From assembly GCA_022790855.1 (NCBI GenBank), contig JAAVYA010000006.1, positions 62,001 to 126,000 on the forward strand: a DNA stretch of 64,000 bases. The letters run 5' to 3'. Below the pieces are notes generated by a model. The model made no database searches, was not told the DNA's origin, and saw only the letters and a list, made by a program, of their open reading frames with translations. Positions 33,175-41,864 of the stretch are shown in pieces. How positions within the stretch are numbered: the first letter of the stretch is position 1; each line of letters starts with the position of its first letter. The position numbers were made by a program, and so were the translations under genes. The stretch is from Lachnospiraceae bacterium (GTDB taxonomy: Bacteria > Bacillota > Clostridia > Lachnospirales > Lachnospiraceae).

Positions 33175-34416
33175 TTACATAAACTGCTCTCTTAAGCTTT
33201 TCTTTACTTTCTTTCTAGTCATTTCAACCAGATTTAGTTTTGTAATATCCACCACCTGAACAGGCGTAGGATCCTTTTGGGTAAACCTCCTGAGGTCTTC
33301 CATCAGGCGTTTCTGATCCTCCCGTGATACCATATCAATAAAATCCACCAGGATAATTCCGGAAAGATTCCGCAGCCGCATCTGGAAGGCTATTTCTTCT
33401 GCAGCCTCTAGATTTACCTTAAGATAATGCTTCTGCACATCCCGTTTTCCGATGCTCTTTCCGGAATTTACGTCAATGACAGTCATAGCTTCGGTGGGCT
33501 GAATTACCAGATATCCGCCGGATTTCAGCCAAACACGTTCTTTTAAGGCTTCGTCTAATTTTACCTCAAGGCTATAGCATTTGCTTAAGGACAGAATATC
33601 ATCCTCATAAAATGACAGTTGATCTAAATCCTTCGGCTGATGTTCTTTCAAAAAACTGTGGATTCTCTGGTATAAAAAATCGTCGTCCGTCACGATTTTT
33701 TCAAGGCTCAAAGAAGGAGCATCCTGCAAAACCTGGATAAAATCCGGTTCCTGTTGTTTGACGCAGGAAAAGCAAGTCTGGTAACAGGCTCGTTCCAGCA
33801 AGCGTTCTGCTTCCTGTTTTAGATGAGCCAGTTCTTCCAGAATCTCATTATTTTGGGCAAACTTACAGTTGGTTCTTGCAATGACTCCCAGATTTTTAGG
33901 CTTCACATCCTCCAAAAGAGCCTTCAGGCGGCTGCGGGTCTCCCGGTCCAACTTTTTGGAAATCCCAAGGGAGTGGTTTCCGGTGGTCAGCGCCAGATAC
34001 CGCCCGGTAAAGTTCAGGTTTGTGGTAACTTTAGGAGGCTTCGTCTTCATACTCTCCCGTTCTACCTGAACGTAAAGCTCATCGCCCTGAACTAATTCAG
34101 GATGACTGCTCTTTTTTACAAACACAGGATTGACAAATTCCTCTAAGGGATAATAGCAGGGAACGCCGGGAGCTATTTCAATAAAAGCGGCGTTTAGGCT
34201 TTTCACCACATCTTTTACGCGCCCTACGTAGATATTACCCAGGATTTTTTGAAAGCCATGCTTTTTACGGGGGGAAGGGCGATCTAAGAGAACTTCCGAA
34301 ACCTCTGATTTTAGCTGAGAACTCACCTCCAGCATACGGTTCCCTTCGTAAAAGGCACAGACAATATATTCTTTTTCTTCTCTCGTTACAGTTGTGATAA
34401 CTAGACGTTGTCCCAT
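33175..34416 (-). CDS. rng: RNase E/G family endoribonuclease, zinc-link-less form
   Basis: Single-strand-specific RNA endonuclease of the Rne/Rng family. The 413 aa include the S1 domain ('KILGNIYVGRVKDVVKSLNAAFIEI'), the 5'-sensor/RNase H-like core and the catalytic Mg sites 'AMTVIDVNSGKS' and 'GIILVDFIDM'. The protein stops right after 'VEMTRKKVKKSLREQFM', exactly where E. coli RNase E/G continue into the CPxC zinc-link, so that element and the small domain are missing. The start codon has only a weak GAGAT site. It is followed on the chromosome by the two radical-SAM family genes upstream in transcription. Confidence 0.92.
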   Translation of the reverse strand: MGQRLVITTVTREEKEYIVCAFYEGNRMLEVSSQLKSEVSEVLLDRPSPRKKHGFQKILGNIYVGRVKDVVKSLNAAFIEIAPGVPCYYPLEEFVNPVFVKKSSHPELVQGDELYVQVERESMKTKPPKVTTNLNFTGRYLALTTGNHSLGISKKLDRETRSRLKALLEDVKPKNLGVIARTNCKFAQNNEILEELAHLKQEAERLLERACYQTCFSCVKQQEPDFIQVLQDAPSLSLEKIVTDDDFLYQRIHSFLKEHQPKDLDQLSFYEDDILSLSKCYSLEVKLDEALKERVWLKSGGYLVIQPTEAMTVIDVNSGKSIGKRDVQKHYLKVNLEAAEEIAFQMRLRNLSGIILVDFIDMVSREDQKRLMEDLRRFTQKDPTPVQVVDITKLNLVEMTRKKVKKSLREQFM

Positions 34417-34452
34417 AATCTCATCTTAATCCTTTTACGTTTCATGTATAAT

Positions 34453-35190
34453 CTAAAGAATATCTTCCCCCAAACCTCCCAGAGGAAGAAACCCTCCCTT
34501 TTCATCTCTGGTGTAGACCTCCAGACGGTGGATTTGCATATTCATGCTGCAGTAACCCGGATGAATCTCCCATTCTTTTCGTTTCAAATAATCATAAAAT
34601 GCTTCCAGTACCAGTTCCGGTTTAATATTCTCTCCGCTTCCGGCTGATAATTGTAAAGCAAACCCGGGATTTGCTTCTTCAACCCCTTCCAGCTGATAGA
34701 TCAAGGGCTTCAAGTTTAAGATCCGCTGGCTTTTTTTCGTTTGTTTTGTCATAAGGATTTCTTCTTGACCGTCATAAAAGTCTTTGATTGCTTCTTTCAG
34801 CGCCGGAAGGGAAAAAGGATTCCTGAGAGGGTCCTTATAATGTACGGTATAGGAGGAAGCCGCCACAGAAGACATGGCGTTTGGAGCATGATCCGGCAGG
34901 CGTTTGTATTCCGTAACTTGAACACCTTCTACCATAACTTCATTTAAAGCTCTTAAAGCTTCTTTGGAGCTTCTGGAGCTATGGACTTCTATATCAAAAT
35001 ATTCTCCGTTACTGGTAATGCCAACGCCCAGAGGAGCTGCAAAGGACATAATTTGATGGGGGCTGAACCCTTCTGAATAAGCAATGTCAATATCTGCCCT
35101 GCGCATAGCCTTCTGAAAGTAACGCATCATATCCAGATGGCCGATAAAGCGCATAAGCCCATACTTTCGGAACTTAATCCTTATCTTCAA
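34453..35190 (-). CDS. TIGR03936/DUF2344 family radical SAM-associated protein
   Basis: A 245-aa protein of the DUF2344 family ('KIRIKFRKYGLMRFIGHLDMMRYFQKAMRRADIDIAYSEGFSPHQ'), conserved next to the radical-SAM partner encoded just upstream; function unknown, with suggestions of tRNA or rRNA modification. TTG 35190, eight bases after AAAGGAGG, gives the usual N-terminus 'MKIRIKF'; the track's GTG at 35199 abuts the site. It overlaps the end of the preceding gene by 17 bases. Confidence 0.9.
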   Translation of the reverse strand: MKIRIKFRKYGLMRFIGHLDMMRYFQKAMRRADIDIAYSEGFSPHQIMSFAAPLGVGITSNGEYFDIEVHSSRSSKEALRALNEVMVEGVQVTEYKRLPDHAPNAMSSVAASSYTVHYKDPLRNPFSLPALKEAIKDFYDGQEEILMTKQTKKSQRILNLKPLIYQLEGVEEANPGFALQLSAGSGENIKPELVLEAFYDYLKRKEWEIHPGYCSMNMQIHRLEVYTRDEKGGFLPLGGLGEDIL

Positions 35191-37039
35191 GGCACACACC
35201 TCCTTTGAATTGCAACGCTCCGCAACCGGAACAGCTCTTGCGGCAATTAGGGGTAACTACCCCTTCCTGGGCTCTCTCCCACTCCCGTTTTAAAAATTCC
35301 TTTGATACGCCGCAGTCAATAAAGTCCCAGGGCAGGATCTCATCCATTTCCCGTTTTCTGATATTATAAAAGTCAATAGAAATTCCGGCTTCTTCAAAGG
35401 CTGACATCCACTTTTCATTGTCAAAAAATTCCGTCCATGCGTCAAAGATACAGCCTTTTTCGTATGCAAGCTCCAATACCTTTGCTACGCGGCGGTCTCC
35501 CCTTGCAAAAACGCCTTCCAGCACCGTAACGTCAGCTTCATGCCATTGATACCTTAAGCTCTTCTTATTTTTCTGAAGCTTTAACTCGTCGTTTACTGTC
35601 TTCGCCCTAGCCAAATATTCTTCTCTGGGGCACATGGAGGCCCACTGGAACGGGGTAAAGGGCTTAGGTATGAAAAAAGAAGTACTGATGGTGATCTGGC
35701 ATTTGCCGTTTCGCTGCTCCTTTGGAATCTCGTAATAGCATTCTGCAATTTTCTCCGCCAGTCTTGGGATCTCCTTTTGATCTTCCTGATTTTCCGTAGG
35801 AAGCCCTAACATAAAGTAAAGCTTTACCTTCTGCCAGCCTCCCACAAAGGCTTCTTTCGCCCCTTCCAGTATCGCTTCTTCGGTAAGGCCCTTATTGATG
35901 ACGTCCCGAAGACGCTGAGAACCTGCCTCCGGTGCAAAGGTCAGGCTGCTTTTTTTCACATCCTGCACCTTGCTCATCACGTCCAGGGAAAAAGCGTCGA
36001 TACGCAAAGACGGCAAAGAAATGTTAATGCCCCGCCCCCGGCATTCCTCCAGCAAAAAGGAGGTGAGCTCCGGGAGATGGGAATAATCGCTAGAACTTAA
36101 GGAGCTTAAAGAGATCTCTTCATGCCCGGTGCTTTCAAGCATCTCCCTGGCCCATTCTTTTAACTGTTCTAAGCCTCGTTCCCTGGTAGGCCGGTAAATC
36201 ATGCCGGCCTGGCAGAACCGGCATCCCCTTATGCAGCCCCGCTGGATTTCCAGTACCACACGGTCCTGGGTTACTTTTATAAAAGGAACCAAAGGCTTGG
36301 TGGGATAGCTGGTATGATCCAGGTCCAGGACAATTTCTTTCTTAATTTTTGCAGGAATTCCGTCTACTTTTGGAGAAAACGAAAGAATTGTGCCATCTTC
36401 ATGGTAAGATACCTCATATAACGAGGGAACATAGATACCTGGAAGCTTTGCCGCTTCTCTCAAGAATTCTTTCCGGCTGCAGCTTCTTTCCCTGCAATCT
36501 AAGTATAAGGCAAATAAATCGTCATACCGTGTCTCGCCTTCTCCAATATAAAACAAATCAAAAAAATCCGCCAGAGGCTCCGGATTATACGTACAGGGGC
36601 CGCCGCCAATGACGATGGGATCTGTCATCTCCCGTTCACGGGTATGCAGCGGAATCTGGCTCAAATCCAGGATCTGCAAAATATTGGTATAGCACATTTC
36701 ATATTGAATGGTAATCATTAAAAAATCCATGTCACGTACCGGAGACTGGGTCTCTAAGGTAAACAGAGGGATTTTTTGTTCCTTTAAGATCTTATGAAGG
36801 TCCGGCCAGGGGGCGTAGACCCTTTCACAGTACATATCTGTTCGGCGATTAAACATATCGTATAAAATCTGCATTCCCAAATGGGACATACCAATTTCAT
36901 ACACGTCCGGAAAGCACATAGCCGCCCGCATCTTAACTTGGGCGGGATCTTTTTTTACCATATTCACTTCATTGCCCAAATAGCGGGCCGGCTTGTCCAC
37001 GGACAGTAAAATTTCATCTGATAATGCTGGTTTTATCAT
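35174..37039 (-). CDS. TIGR03960 family B12-binding-domain radical SAM protein
   Basis: The 621-aa protein has an N-terminal cobalamin-binding-like domain ('MCFPDVYEIGMSHLGMQILYDMFN'), a radical-SAM core with the CxxxCxxC cluster motif 'RGCIRGCRFCQAGMIYRP', and a C-terminal Cys-rich element 'CRKSCSGCGALQF'. It is the standard partner of the DUF2344 protein downstream; the pair is conserved in Clostridia. The substrate is unknown. Start at ATG 37039 after AAGGAGAATCC. Confidence 0.94.
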   Translation of the reverse strand: MIKPALSDEILLSVDKPARYLGNEVNMVKKDPAQVKMRAAMCFPDVYEIGMSHLGMQILYDMFNRRTDMYCERVYAPWPDLHKILKEQKIPLFTLETQSPVRDMDFLMITIQYEMCYTNILQILDLSQIPLHTREREMTDPIVIGGGPCTYNPEPLADFFDLFYIGEGETRYDDLFALYLDCRERSCSRKEFLREAAKLPGIYVPSLYEVSYHEDGTILSFSPKVDGIPAKIKKEIVLDLDHTSYPTKPLVPFIKVTQDRVVLEIQRGCIRGCRFCQAGMIYRPTRERGLEQLKEWAREMLESTGHEEISLSSLSSSDYSHLPELTSFLLEECRGRGINISLPSLRIDAFSLDVMSKVQDVKKSSLTFAPEAGSQRLRDVINKGLTEEAILEGAKEAFVGGWQKVKLYFMLGLPTENQEDQKEIPRLAEKIAECYYEIPKEQRNGKCQITISTSFFIPKPFTPFQWASMCPREEYLARAKTVNDELKLQKNKKSLRYQWHEADVTVLEGVFARGDRRVAKVLELAYEKGCIFDAWTEFFDNEKWMSAFEEAGISIDFYNIRKREMDEILPWDFIDCGVSKEFLKREWERAQEGVVTPNCRKSCSGCGALQFKGGVCLEDKD

Positions 37040-37286
37040 GGATTCTCCTTATATTCAGGTGGTTAAATTCATGTACAAGTATAACCGATATATGATAAAA
37101 ACGCAAGATTGGACAATGAAAAGTTCATTGTATGAAAAAGAGAAGATTGAATATGGAAATCAAAAGACACGGGAAATAGCATTAAAAATGTTAAGGCGTA
37201 ATATTATCATCGTAGATATTATGAAGGTTACCGGATTAACGGAAGCCGAGCTTCTCCGCCTTCAGGATGAAAATGCACGATTTTAA
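37038..37286 (+). pseudogene. C-terminal remnant of an Rpn-type PD-(D/E)XK transposase
   Basis: Only the last ~45 residues are recognisable: 'QKTREIALKMLRRNIIIVDIMKVTGLTEAELLRLQDE' has the form of the C-terminal tail of Rpn family recombination-promoting nucleases/transposases. No nuclease domain lies upstream: the start region overlaps the divergent promoter of the radical-SAM gene and has no ribosome-binding site. It is most likely a decayed copy. A second fragment of the same family, from the other end, is at 63,772. Confidence 0.5.
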
Positions 37287-37341
37287 CCAGGACTATAAAA
37301 AATATTGTAATCCGGCGATTCCGTCGCACTAAATCGTATGT

Positions 37342-37384
37342 GAAAGGAGATAATGCCTTTATTGTAAAGCGCTACCTCCTTTTC
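37342..37384. repeat. hairpin downstream of the 99-aa membrane protein gene
   Basis: GAAAGGAG(a)TA pairs with TA(c)CTCCTTTTC, and an inner CTTTA/TAAAG stem extends it. It lies 30 bases past the stop of the minus-strand gene and could end its transcript, but lacks a T-run. Confidence 0.35.
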
Positions 37385-37413
37385 TCCGTTATCCTGCAAT
37401 TCACAGAACCTCT

Positions 37414-37713
37414 TTACGGCAGCTTTTTCATAGCCTCCATAATCTGTTCCGTATCCATATCTGCCTGGATATATTCGCACATCTGATCTGTGGTATATGT
37501 ATAAATATTCACATGATTCTTATCACAATACACAAATGCCGCAAACAACACAGCCGCAATCAAAAGCCGCAGCTTAAAATACCCCATTGCCGGAGCCGTT
37601 TCCTCTCCTCCTGGAGCCACATCCTGATATTGATTTGATTTTCCTGGTTCCTGAAAAGAAGCTTTGATCTGATTAATATAGCGCTTCCGCTCTTCCAACG
37701 TATTCGTCGTCAT
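37414..37713 (-). CDS. small single-pass membrane protein, unknown function
   Basis: A 99-aa protein with a polar N-terminus, one transmembrane helix (about residues 46-63, 'LRLLIAAVLFAAFVYC') and an extracytoplasmic tail 'NIYTYTTDQMCEYIQADMDTEQIMEAMKKLP'. I do not recognise the family. It is judged a real gene because ATG 37713 has a GGAG site six bases upstream and the composition is protein-like. A dif-arm-like palindrome lies 13 bases before its start, which could act as an operator. Confidence 0.65.
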   Translation of the reverse strand: MTTNTLEERKRYINQIKASFQEPGKSNQYQDVAPGGEETAPAMGYFKLRLLIAAVLFAAFVYCDKNHVNIYTYTTDQMCEYIQADMDTEQIMEAMKKLP

Positions 37714-37725
37714 AAAACGCTCCTA

Positions 37726-37752
37726 TGTTTACATAACAAAATTATGTAAATC
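37726..37752. other. second XerD-arm-like palindrome
   Basis: TGTTTACATAA-CAAAA-TTATGTAAATC: arms match those of the 33,113 site at 10 and 9 of 11 positions, and the 5-base centre has the same length. It lies immediately upstream of the 99-aa gene's ribosome-binding site and about 4.6 kb from the first copy. Confidence 0.55.
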
Positions 37753-37894
37753 CTATCGATTTTCTTATTAAAATGTATGTCCAGAACAATATTTTATGAC
37801 AACAATCAGTTTCAGTTTCCACTGAAGTAAACATGGACACCCCTTTGCACATGACAGTAACCGCACCCAGCCGTTTTTATCTTTCGATACCCAG

Positions 37895-37963
37895 ACAATC
37901 CAGGGCCGCTGTTCCTTCACCGTAGTTACCTGCGTTTGTGAAGGAACAGCGGCCCTGAATTGT
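37895..37963. repeat. 26-base inverted repeat downstream of the his operon
   Basis: ACAATC-CAGGGCCGCTGTTCCTTCAC (37895-37920) and GTGAAGGAACAGCGGCCCTG-AATTGT (37938-37963) are complementary at 25 of 26 positions around a 17-base loop. The structure lies 50 bases after the hisIE stop and would be a very stable RNA hairpin, but has no following T-run. The 300-base gap 37,714-38,012 otherwise holds only the palindrome at 37,726 and an unlikely ORF. Confidence 0.8.
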
Positions 37964-38012
37964 CGTTTGTATCCACATACAAAAATGCCGCCGTCCGTAC
38001 CCAAATATACTT

Positions 38013-39293
38013 CTACCTCTGCGCTAACTCCTGAGAAATATCCTCCCACGTAACGCCCTTTTCCACCATCAGCACCATCACATGGTACAAGAAATCCGAG
38101 ATTTCATATTTGATCTCCTCTGCATCCGGGTTTTTCGCGGCAATTACAATCTCCGTGGCTTCCTCTCCCACTTTTTTCAATATCTTATCGATCCCTTTTT
38201 CAAACAAATAATTGGTATAGGAACCTTCTTTTGGGTGCTCCTTCCGGTCTGCAATGACATCATAGACGGTTTCTAATACCTTTAAGGGATTCTTCACCAC
38301 ATAATCTTTTTTCACAAGCTCCTGGAAAAAACAACTTGGGGCTCCGGTATGACAGGCATTTCCCACCTGTGAAACCTTTGCCAGTATCGTATCATTGTCA
38401 CAATCCAACGTCAGGCTCTTCACATATTGATAGTGACCGGAGGTCTCCCCTTTCACCCATAGCTGCTTCCGGCTGCGGCTGTAATACGTCATATTACCAG
38501 ATGCAATGGTGTGGTCAAAGGCTTCCCGGTTCATATAAGCCAGCATCAATACTTCCTGGGTCTGATAATCCTGGACGATCACCGGTATCATGCCGTCGGA
38601 ATTCAGCTTAAAGGTATCAAAGTCCAATGCTGATTCAAACTGCCTGGTATCAATCCCCTGCTGAGACAGATCCGCTTTTAACTTCATCACATCGGTATCT
38701 ATGTGATTGAGACAATCCCCGAAAATACCCCGGACATGCTCCCGCTGAAGCAGTTTCGTCCAGCAGTTTAGGTCATATTGTTCCTGCATGACAATAGAAG
38801 GGATATCTGTTATATTGCTGACGGAATCCACAATCTTCTCATTGATGATAATCATTTCAGAAACACTTTCTTCCATAGCGTCCTTGTGCTTGAACAGGAT
38901 GTCCACATTATTCAAAGACAATGCCAGCTTTTCTGCTCCGAATCTCTGGCAGCCTTCCTTTGCCAATGCAGCCACATCGGACCGTGAGCCGTTGAGCATC
39001 ACCTGTTTGCATCCCGCATACAGAAGCTTTTTGATATCCTCCAAACGGTTGACCCGTCCCCCGGCACATACCGGAAGCTGGATACTACGGTTCCATTCTT
39101 TAATCATACCTAAATGACGTTCGTGTTCCAGGTCGCTGTCGGACAAGTCAAAAATCAGCAGACGGTCAATCCCGTTGTCATTGTACTGCCGAATCCGCTC
39201 ATCAATATCTTCAATGGCCTCATCTAAATCAGGCCCTGCCACGGCTTGTCCATGTTTCAAGTAAATCGAAGCAATCAAATCTTTATGTTTCAT
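38013..39293 (-). CDS. hisIE: HisF/HisA-like barrel fused to HisI and HisE (HisIE)
   Basis: Residues ~234-330 are phosphoribosyl-AMP cyclohydrolase (HisI: '[20 protein letters not shown]', metal site '[22 protein letters not shown]') and ~335-426 phosphoribosyl-ATP pyrophosphatase (HisE: '[19 protein letters not shown]'), which open the imidazole ring path. Residues 1-230 are a HisF/HisA-type barrel: '[19 protein letters not shown]' aligns without gaps to the start of T. maritima HisF, but the catalytic Asp11 is Tyr, and the region matching Asp130 reads '[10 protein letters not shown]'. The barrel is thus probably non-catalytic. No hisA, hisF or hisH lies in this operon. Confidence 0.92.
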   Translation of the reverse strand: MKHKDLIASIYLKHGQAVAGPDLDEAIEDIDERIRQYNDNGIDRLLIFDLSDSDLEHERHLGMIKEWNRSIQLPVCAGGRVNRLEDIKKLLYAGCKQVMLNGSRSDVAALAKEGCQRFGAEKLALSLNNVDILFKHKDAMEESVSEMIIINEKIVDSVSNITDIPSIVMQEQYDLNCWTKLLQREHVRGIFGDCLNHIDTDVMKLKADLSQQGIDTRQFESALDFDTFKLNSDGMIPVIVQDYQTQEVLMLAYMNREAFDHTIASGNMTYYSRSRKQLWVKGETSGHYQYVKSLTLDCDNDTILAKVSQVGNACHTGAPSCFFQELVKKDYVVKNPLKVLETVYDVIADRKEHPKEGSYTNYLFEKGIDKILKKVGEEATEIVIAAKNPDAEEIKYEISDFLYHVMVLMVEKGVTWEDISQELAQR

Positions 39294-39301
39294 ACCGTCA
39301 C

Positions 39302-39892
39302 CTATAAGCTTCCTTTCGTAGAAAGTACATCTGTAATACGGGGATCTAATTGGGTGGCCTCGTCTAAGGCTTTGGCAAACGCCTTAAACAGCCCTTCCGC
39401 CATATGATGGCTGTTAGTTCCGGAGAGAATTTTCATATGCAGGTTCATTCCGGCGCTGTAAGAGATGGCATAGAAAAATTCCCGTATCATTTCCGTATCC
39501 ATGTATCCGATTTTTTCCGTGGGAAACGTCCCCTCAAAAGAGAAATACGGTCTCCCGGAAATGTCAATGGCACATAACACCAAGGTCTCATCCATGGGCA
39601 GGATACAGCTTCCATACCGTTTCATGCCCTTTTTATTGCCTACGGCTTTTCGGATGGCGCTTCCTAAGGCAATTCCTGTATCTTCAATGGAATGATGGGT
39701 ATCTACGATCAAGTCCCCGGCCACAGAAAGGGTCAGATCAAACATGCCGTGGCGGGTGAATCCATCCAGCATATGGTCAAAAAAACCGATTCCCGTATCG
39801 ATCTGGGCAGTGCAATGTCCGTCCAGGTTTAGGCTCAGCTTAATTTCTGTTTCTCGTGTTTTGCGGGTTACTTGTGATTTTCGTTCTGCCAT
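39302..39892 (-). CDS. hisB: imidazoleglycerol-phosphate dehydratase
   Basis: Dehydrates imidazoleglycerol phosphate to imidazoleacetol phosphate (monofunctional form, 196 aa). Manganese-ligand motifs: '[19 protein letters not shown]', '[14 protein letters not shown]', '[17 protein letters not shown]'. The histidinol-phosphatase half found in enteric HisB is missing, as usual in Firmicutes. It sits 2 bases from hisD and 8 from hisIE. Confidence 0.98.
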   Translation of the reverse strand: MAERKSQVTRKTRETEIKLSLNLDGHCTAQIDTGIGFFDHMLDGFTRHGMFDLTLSVAGDLIVDTHHSIEDTGIALGSAIRKAVGNKKGMKRYGSCILPMDETLVLCAIDISGRPYFSFEGTFPTEKIGYMDTEMIREFFYAISYSAGMNLHMKILSGTNSHHMAEGLFKAFAKALDEATQLDPRITDVLSTKGSL

Positions 39893-39894
39893 GG

Positions 39895-41202
39895 CTATTT
39901 TCTCCTGTCTTCTCCTTCAAATCTCACCTGGATGGAGTTGGCGTGCGCCGTCAACTGCTCGCAGGCTGCAAACTGGGCAATATCTTCGTAAATCGGTTCC
40001 AATGCCTCTCTGGAATAAGAAATAATGCTGGACTTCTTGATAAAATCATCCACGCCCAGAGGAGAGAAAAATTTTGCGGTTCCGTTGGTAGGCAGTACAT
40101 GGTTGGGGCCGGCAAAATAATCTCCCAAGGGCTCGCTGGAATATTCCCCCATAAAAATAGCCCCTGCATGTTTGATCTTCAACATAACGGCAAAAGGATC
40201 CCTGGTAAGAATCTCCAGGTGCTCGGAAGCAATTTCATTGGCCGTTTCTATGGCCTCCTCCAGGTCATAGGCCACCAAGATATAGCCATAATTTTCCAGA
40301 GAGGCTTCTATTATGGCCCTTCGAGAGAGGGTTTGCGTAAATAAATCCACTTCTTTTGATACCTGACGGGCCAGTTTCTCGCTGGTGGTAATTAAAATGG
40401 CGCTGGCCAATTCATCATGCTCCGCCTGGGACAGGAGATCTGCAGCCACAAACCGGGGATTGGCAGTTTCATCCGCTAATACCAGAATCTCGCTGGGCCC
40501 GGCGATAGAATCAATGCTCACATGGCCGAACACTGCTTTTTTGGCCAATGCCACATAAATATTTCCCGGTCCTACGATTTTATCTACCTTGGGAATGCGC
40601 TCGGTTCCAAAGGCCAATGCTGCCACAGCCTGGGCGCCCCCCACTTTGTAAATCTCCGTCACTCCTGCCTCCTGGGCTGCCGCAAGGGTAGCAGGATTCA
40701 CCTTCCCATCCCGGCTGCAGGGAGTCGTCATAATGATCCGCTCTACTCCGGCCACTTTCGCCGGTATGACGTTCATCAGCACAGAGGATGGATAAGCGGC
40801 TTTTCCGCCTGGCACATAGACGCCTACGCTGGATAAGGGAGTCACCTTCTGACCAAGCATCACGCCGTCTTCTCTGCTGTCAAACCAACTATACTGCCGC
40901 TGCTTTTCATGGTAAGCCCGGATATTCACCAGGGCTTTTCGCATCACCTCTAAAAGCTTCGGATCCACCTTCTCATAAGCTTCCTGAATCTCTTCCTTGG
41001 TCACACGAAGGGAATCCTTGGTAAGAGTAACGTGATCAAACTGCTCCGTATAGGAAAAAACAGCCGTATCGCCTTCTTTCCTTACCCGCTCTATAATTTC
41101 TCCCACCTTTGCCTCATATTCCCGATAACTGTTGGGGCTGCGTTTTAAAAGATCTTCCTTCAGGTTCTGTTTCGTCTCCTCTGTCAATGTCAAGATTCTC
41201 AT
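39895..41202 (-). CDS. hisD: histidinol dehydrogenase
   Basis: Zinc- and NAD-dependent oxidation of L-histidinol to histidine, the last step of the pathway. The 435-aa length is normal. Signatures include '[28 protein letters not shown]', '[20 protein letters not shown]', '[32 protein letters not shown]' (zinc-ligand Gln/His) and '[20 protein letters not shown]'. It overlaps the hisG stop by four bases (ATGA). Confidence 0.98.
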   Translation of the reverse strand: MRILTLTEETKQNLKEDLLKRSPNSYREYEAKVGEIIERVRKEGDTAVFSYTEQFDHVTLTKDSLRVTKEEIQEAYEKVDPKLLEVMRKALVNIRAYHEKQRQYSWFDSREDGVMLGQKVTPLSSVGVYVPGGKAAYPSSVLMNVIPAKVAGVERIIMTTPCSRDGKVNPATLAAAQEAGVTEIYKVGGAQAVAALAFGTERIPKVDKIVGPGNIYVALAKKAVFGHVSIDSIAGPSEILVLADETANPRFVAADLLSQAEHDELASAILITTSEKLARQVSKEVDLFTQTLSRRAIIEASLENYGYILVAYDLEEAIETANEIASEHLEILTRDPFAVMLKIKHAGAIFMGEYSSEPLGDYFAGPNHVLPTNGTAKFFSPLGVDDFIKKSSIISYSREALEPIYEDIAQFAACEQLTAHANSIQVRFEGEDRRK

Positions 41203-41849
41203 CTGCCCTGACCCTCCTGTAAGTTCTTTAAGTCCATAATCATCTTAGAAATCCGTTCATGCTCCATCTTCATGCTCACCTGATTTACCACCATCCGGGC
41301 AGACAGGGGGCATATTTCTTCCAACACCTGCAGTCCGTTTTCCTTCAAGGTAGAGCCCGTTTCCACAATGTCCACAATGACTTCGGACAGTCCTACAATG
41401 GGGGCAAGCTCAATGGAACCGTTTAACTTAATGATTTCTACGGTCTGATGCTTTTTATTGTAAAAATAATCTTTGGCAATATTGGGATACTTGGTAGCTA
41501 CCCGGATCAATTCCTGATGCTGTAAGAGTTCCTGGGCGTCCTTCGGCCCGCAGACGCACATTCTGCACTTCCCAAAGCCAAGATCCAGTACCTCATAGAT
41601 GTTGCGTTTTTCTTCCAATATCGTATCCTTGCCTACAATTCCGATATCAGCGGCGCCGTATTCCACATAGGTGGGCACGTCCGGACCCTTGGATAAAAAA
41701 AAGCGCAGCTTTAATTCTTCGTTGACAAAGATCAGCTTTCTGGTATCCGCATCCTTCATCTTTTCACAAGTAATGCCGATTTGTTCAAAGGTTTCTAACG
41801 TCTGTCTGGCAAGGCGACCTTTTCCCAATGCAAATGTCAAATATCTCAT
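41199..41849 (-). CDS. hisG: ATP phosphoribosyltransferase, short form
   Basis: First and regulated step of histidine synthesis, joining ATP and PRPP. At 216 aa it is the short HisG lacking the C-terminal histidine-sensing domain, and therefore needs HisZ, which is encoded just upstream. Features: '[22 protein letters not shown]', '[12 protein letters not shown]' and the PRPP-binding '[16 protein letters not shown]'. It starts 15 bases after the hisZ stop. Confidence 0.98.
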   Translation of the reverse strand: MRYLTFALGKGRLARQTLETFEQIGITCEKMKDADTRKLIFVNEELKLRFFLSKGPDVPTYVEYGAADIGIVGKDTILEEKRNIYEVLDLGFGKCRMCVCGPKDAQELLQHQELIRVATKYPNIAKDYFYNKKHQTVEIIKLNGSIELAPIVGLSEVIVDIVETGSTLKENGLQVLEEICPLSARMVVNQVSMKMEHERISKMIMDLKNLQEGQGR

Positions 41850-41864
41850 GATTTTCCTCCTGTC

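Noticed and set aside
37768-38049. 93-codon minus-strand ORF downstream of hisIE
   Set aside because: It runs through a 26-base inverted repeat, has no ribosome-binding site, overlaps the hisIE end and shows no family-like pattern. I treat the region as non-coding.
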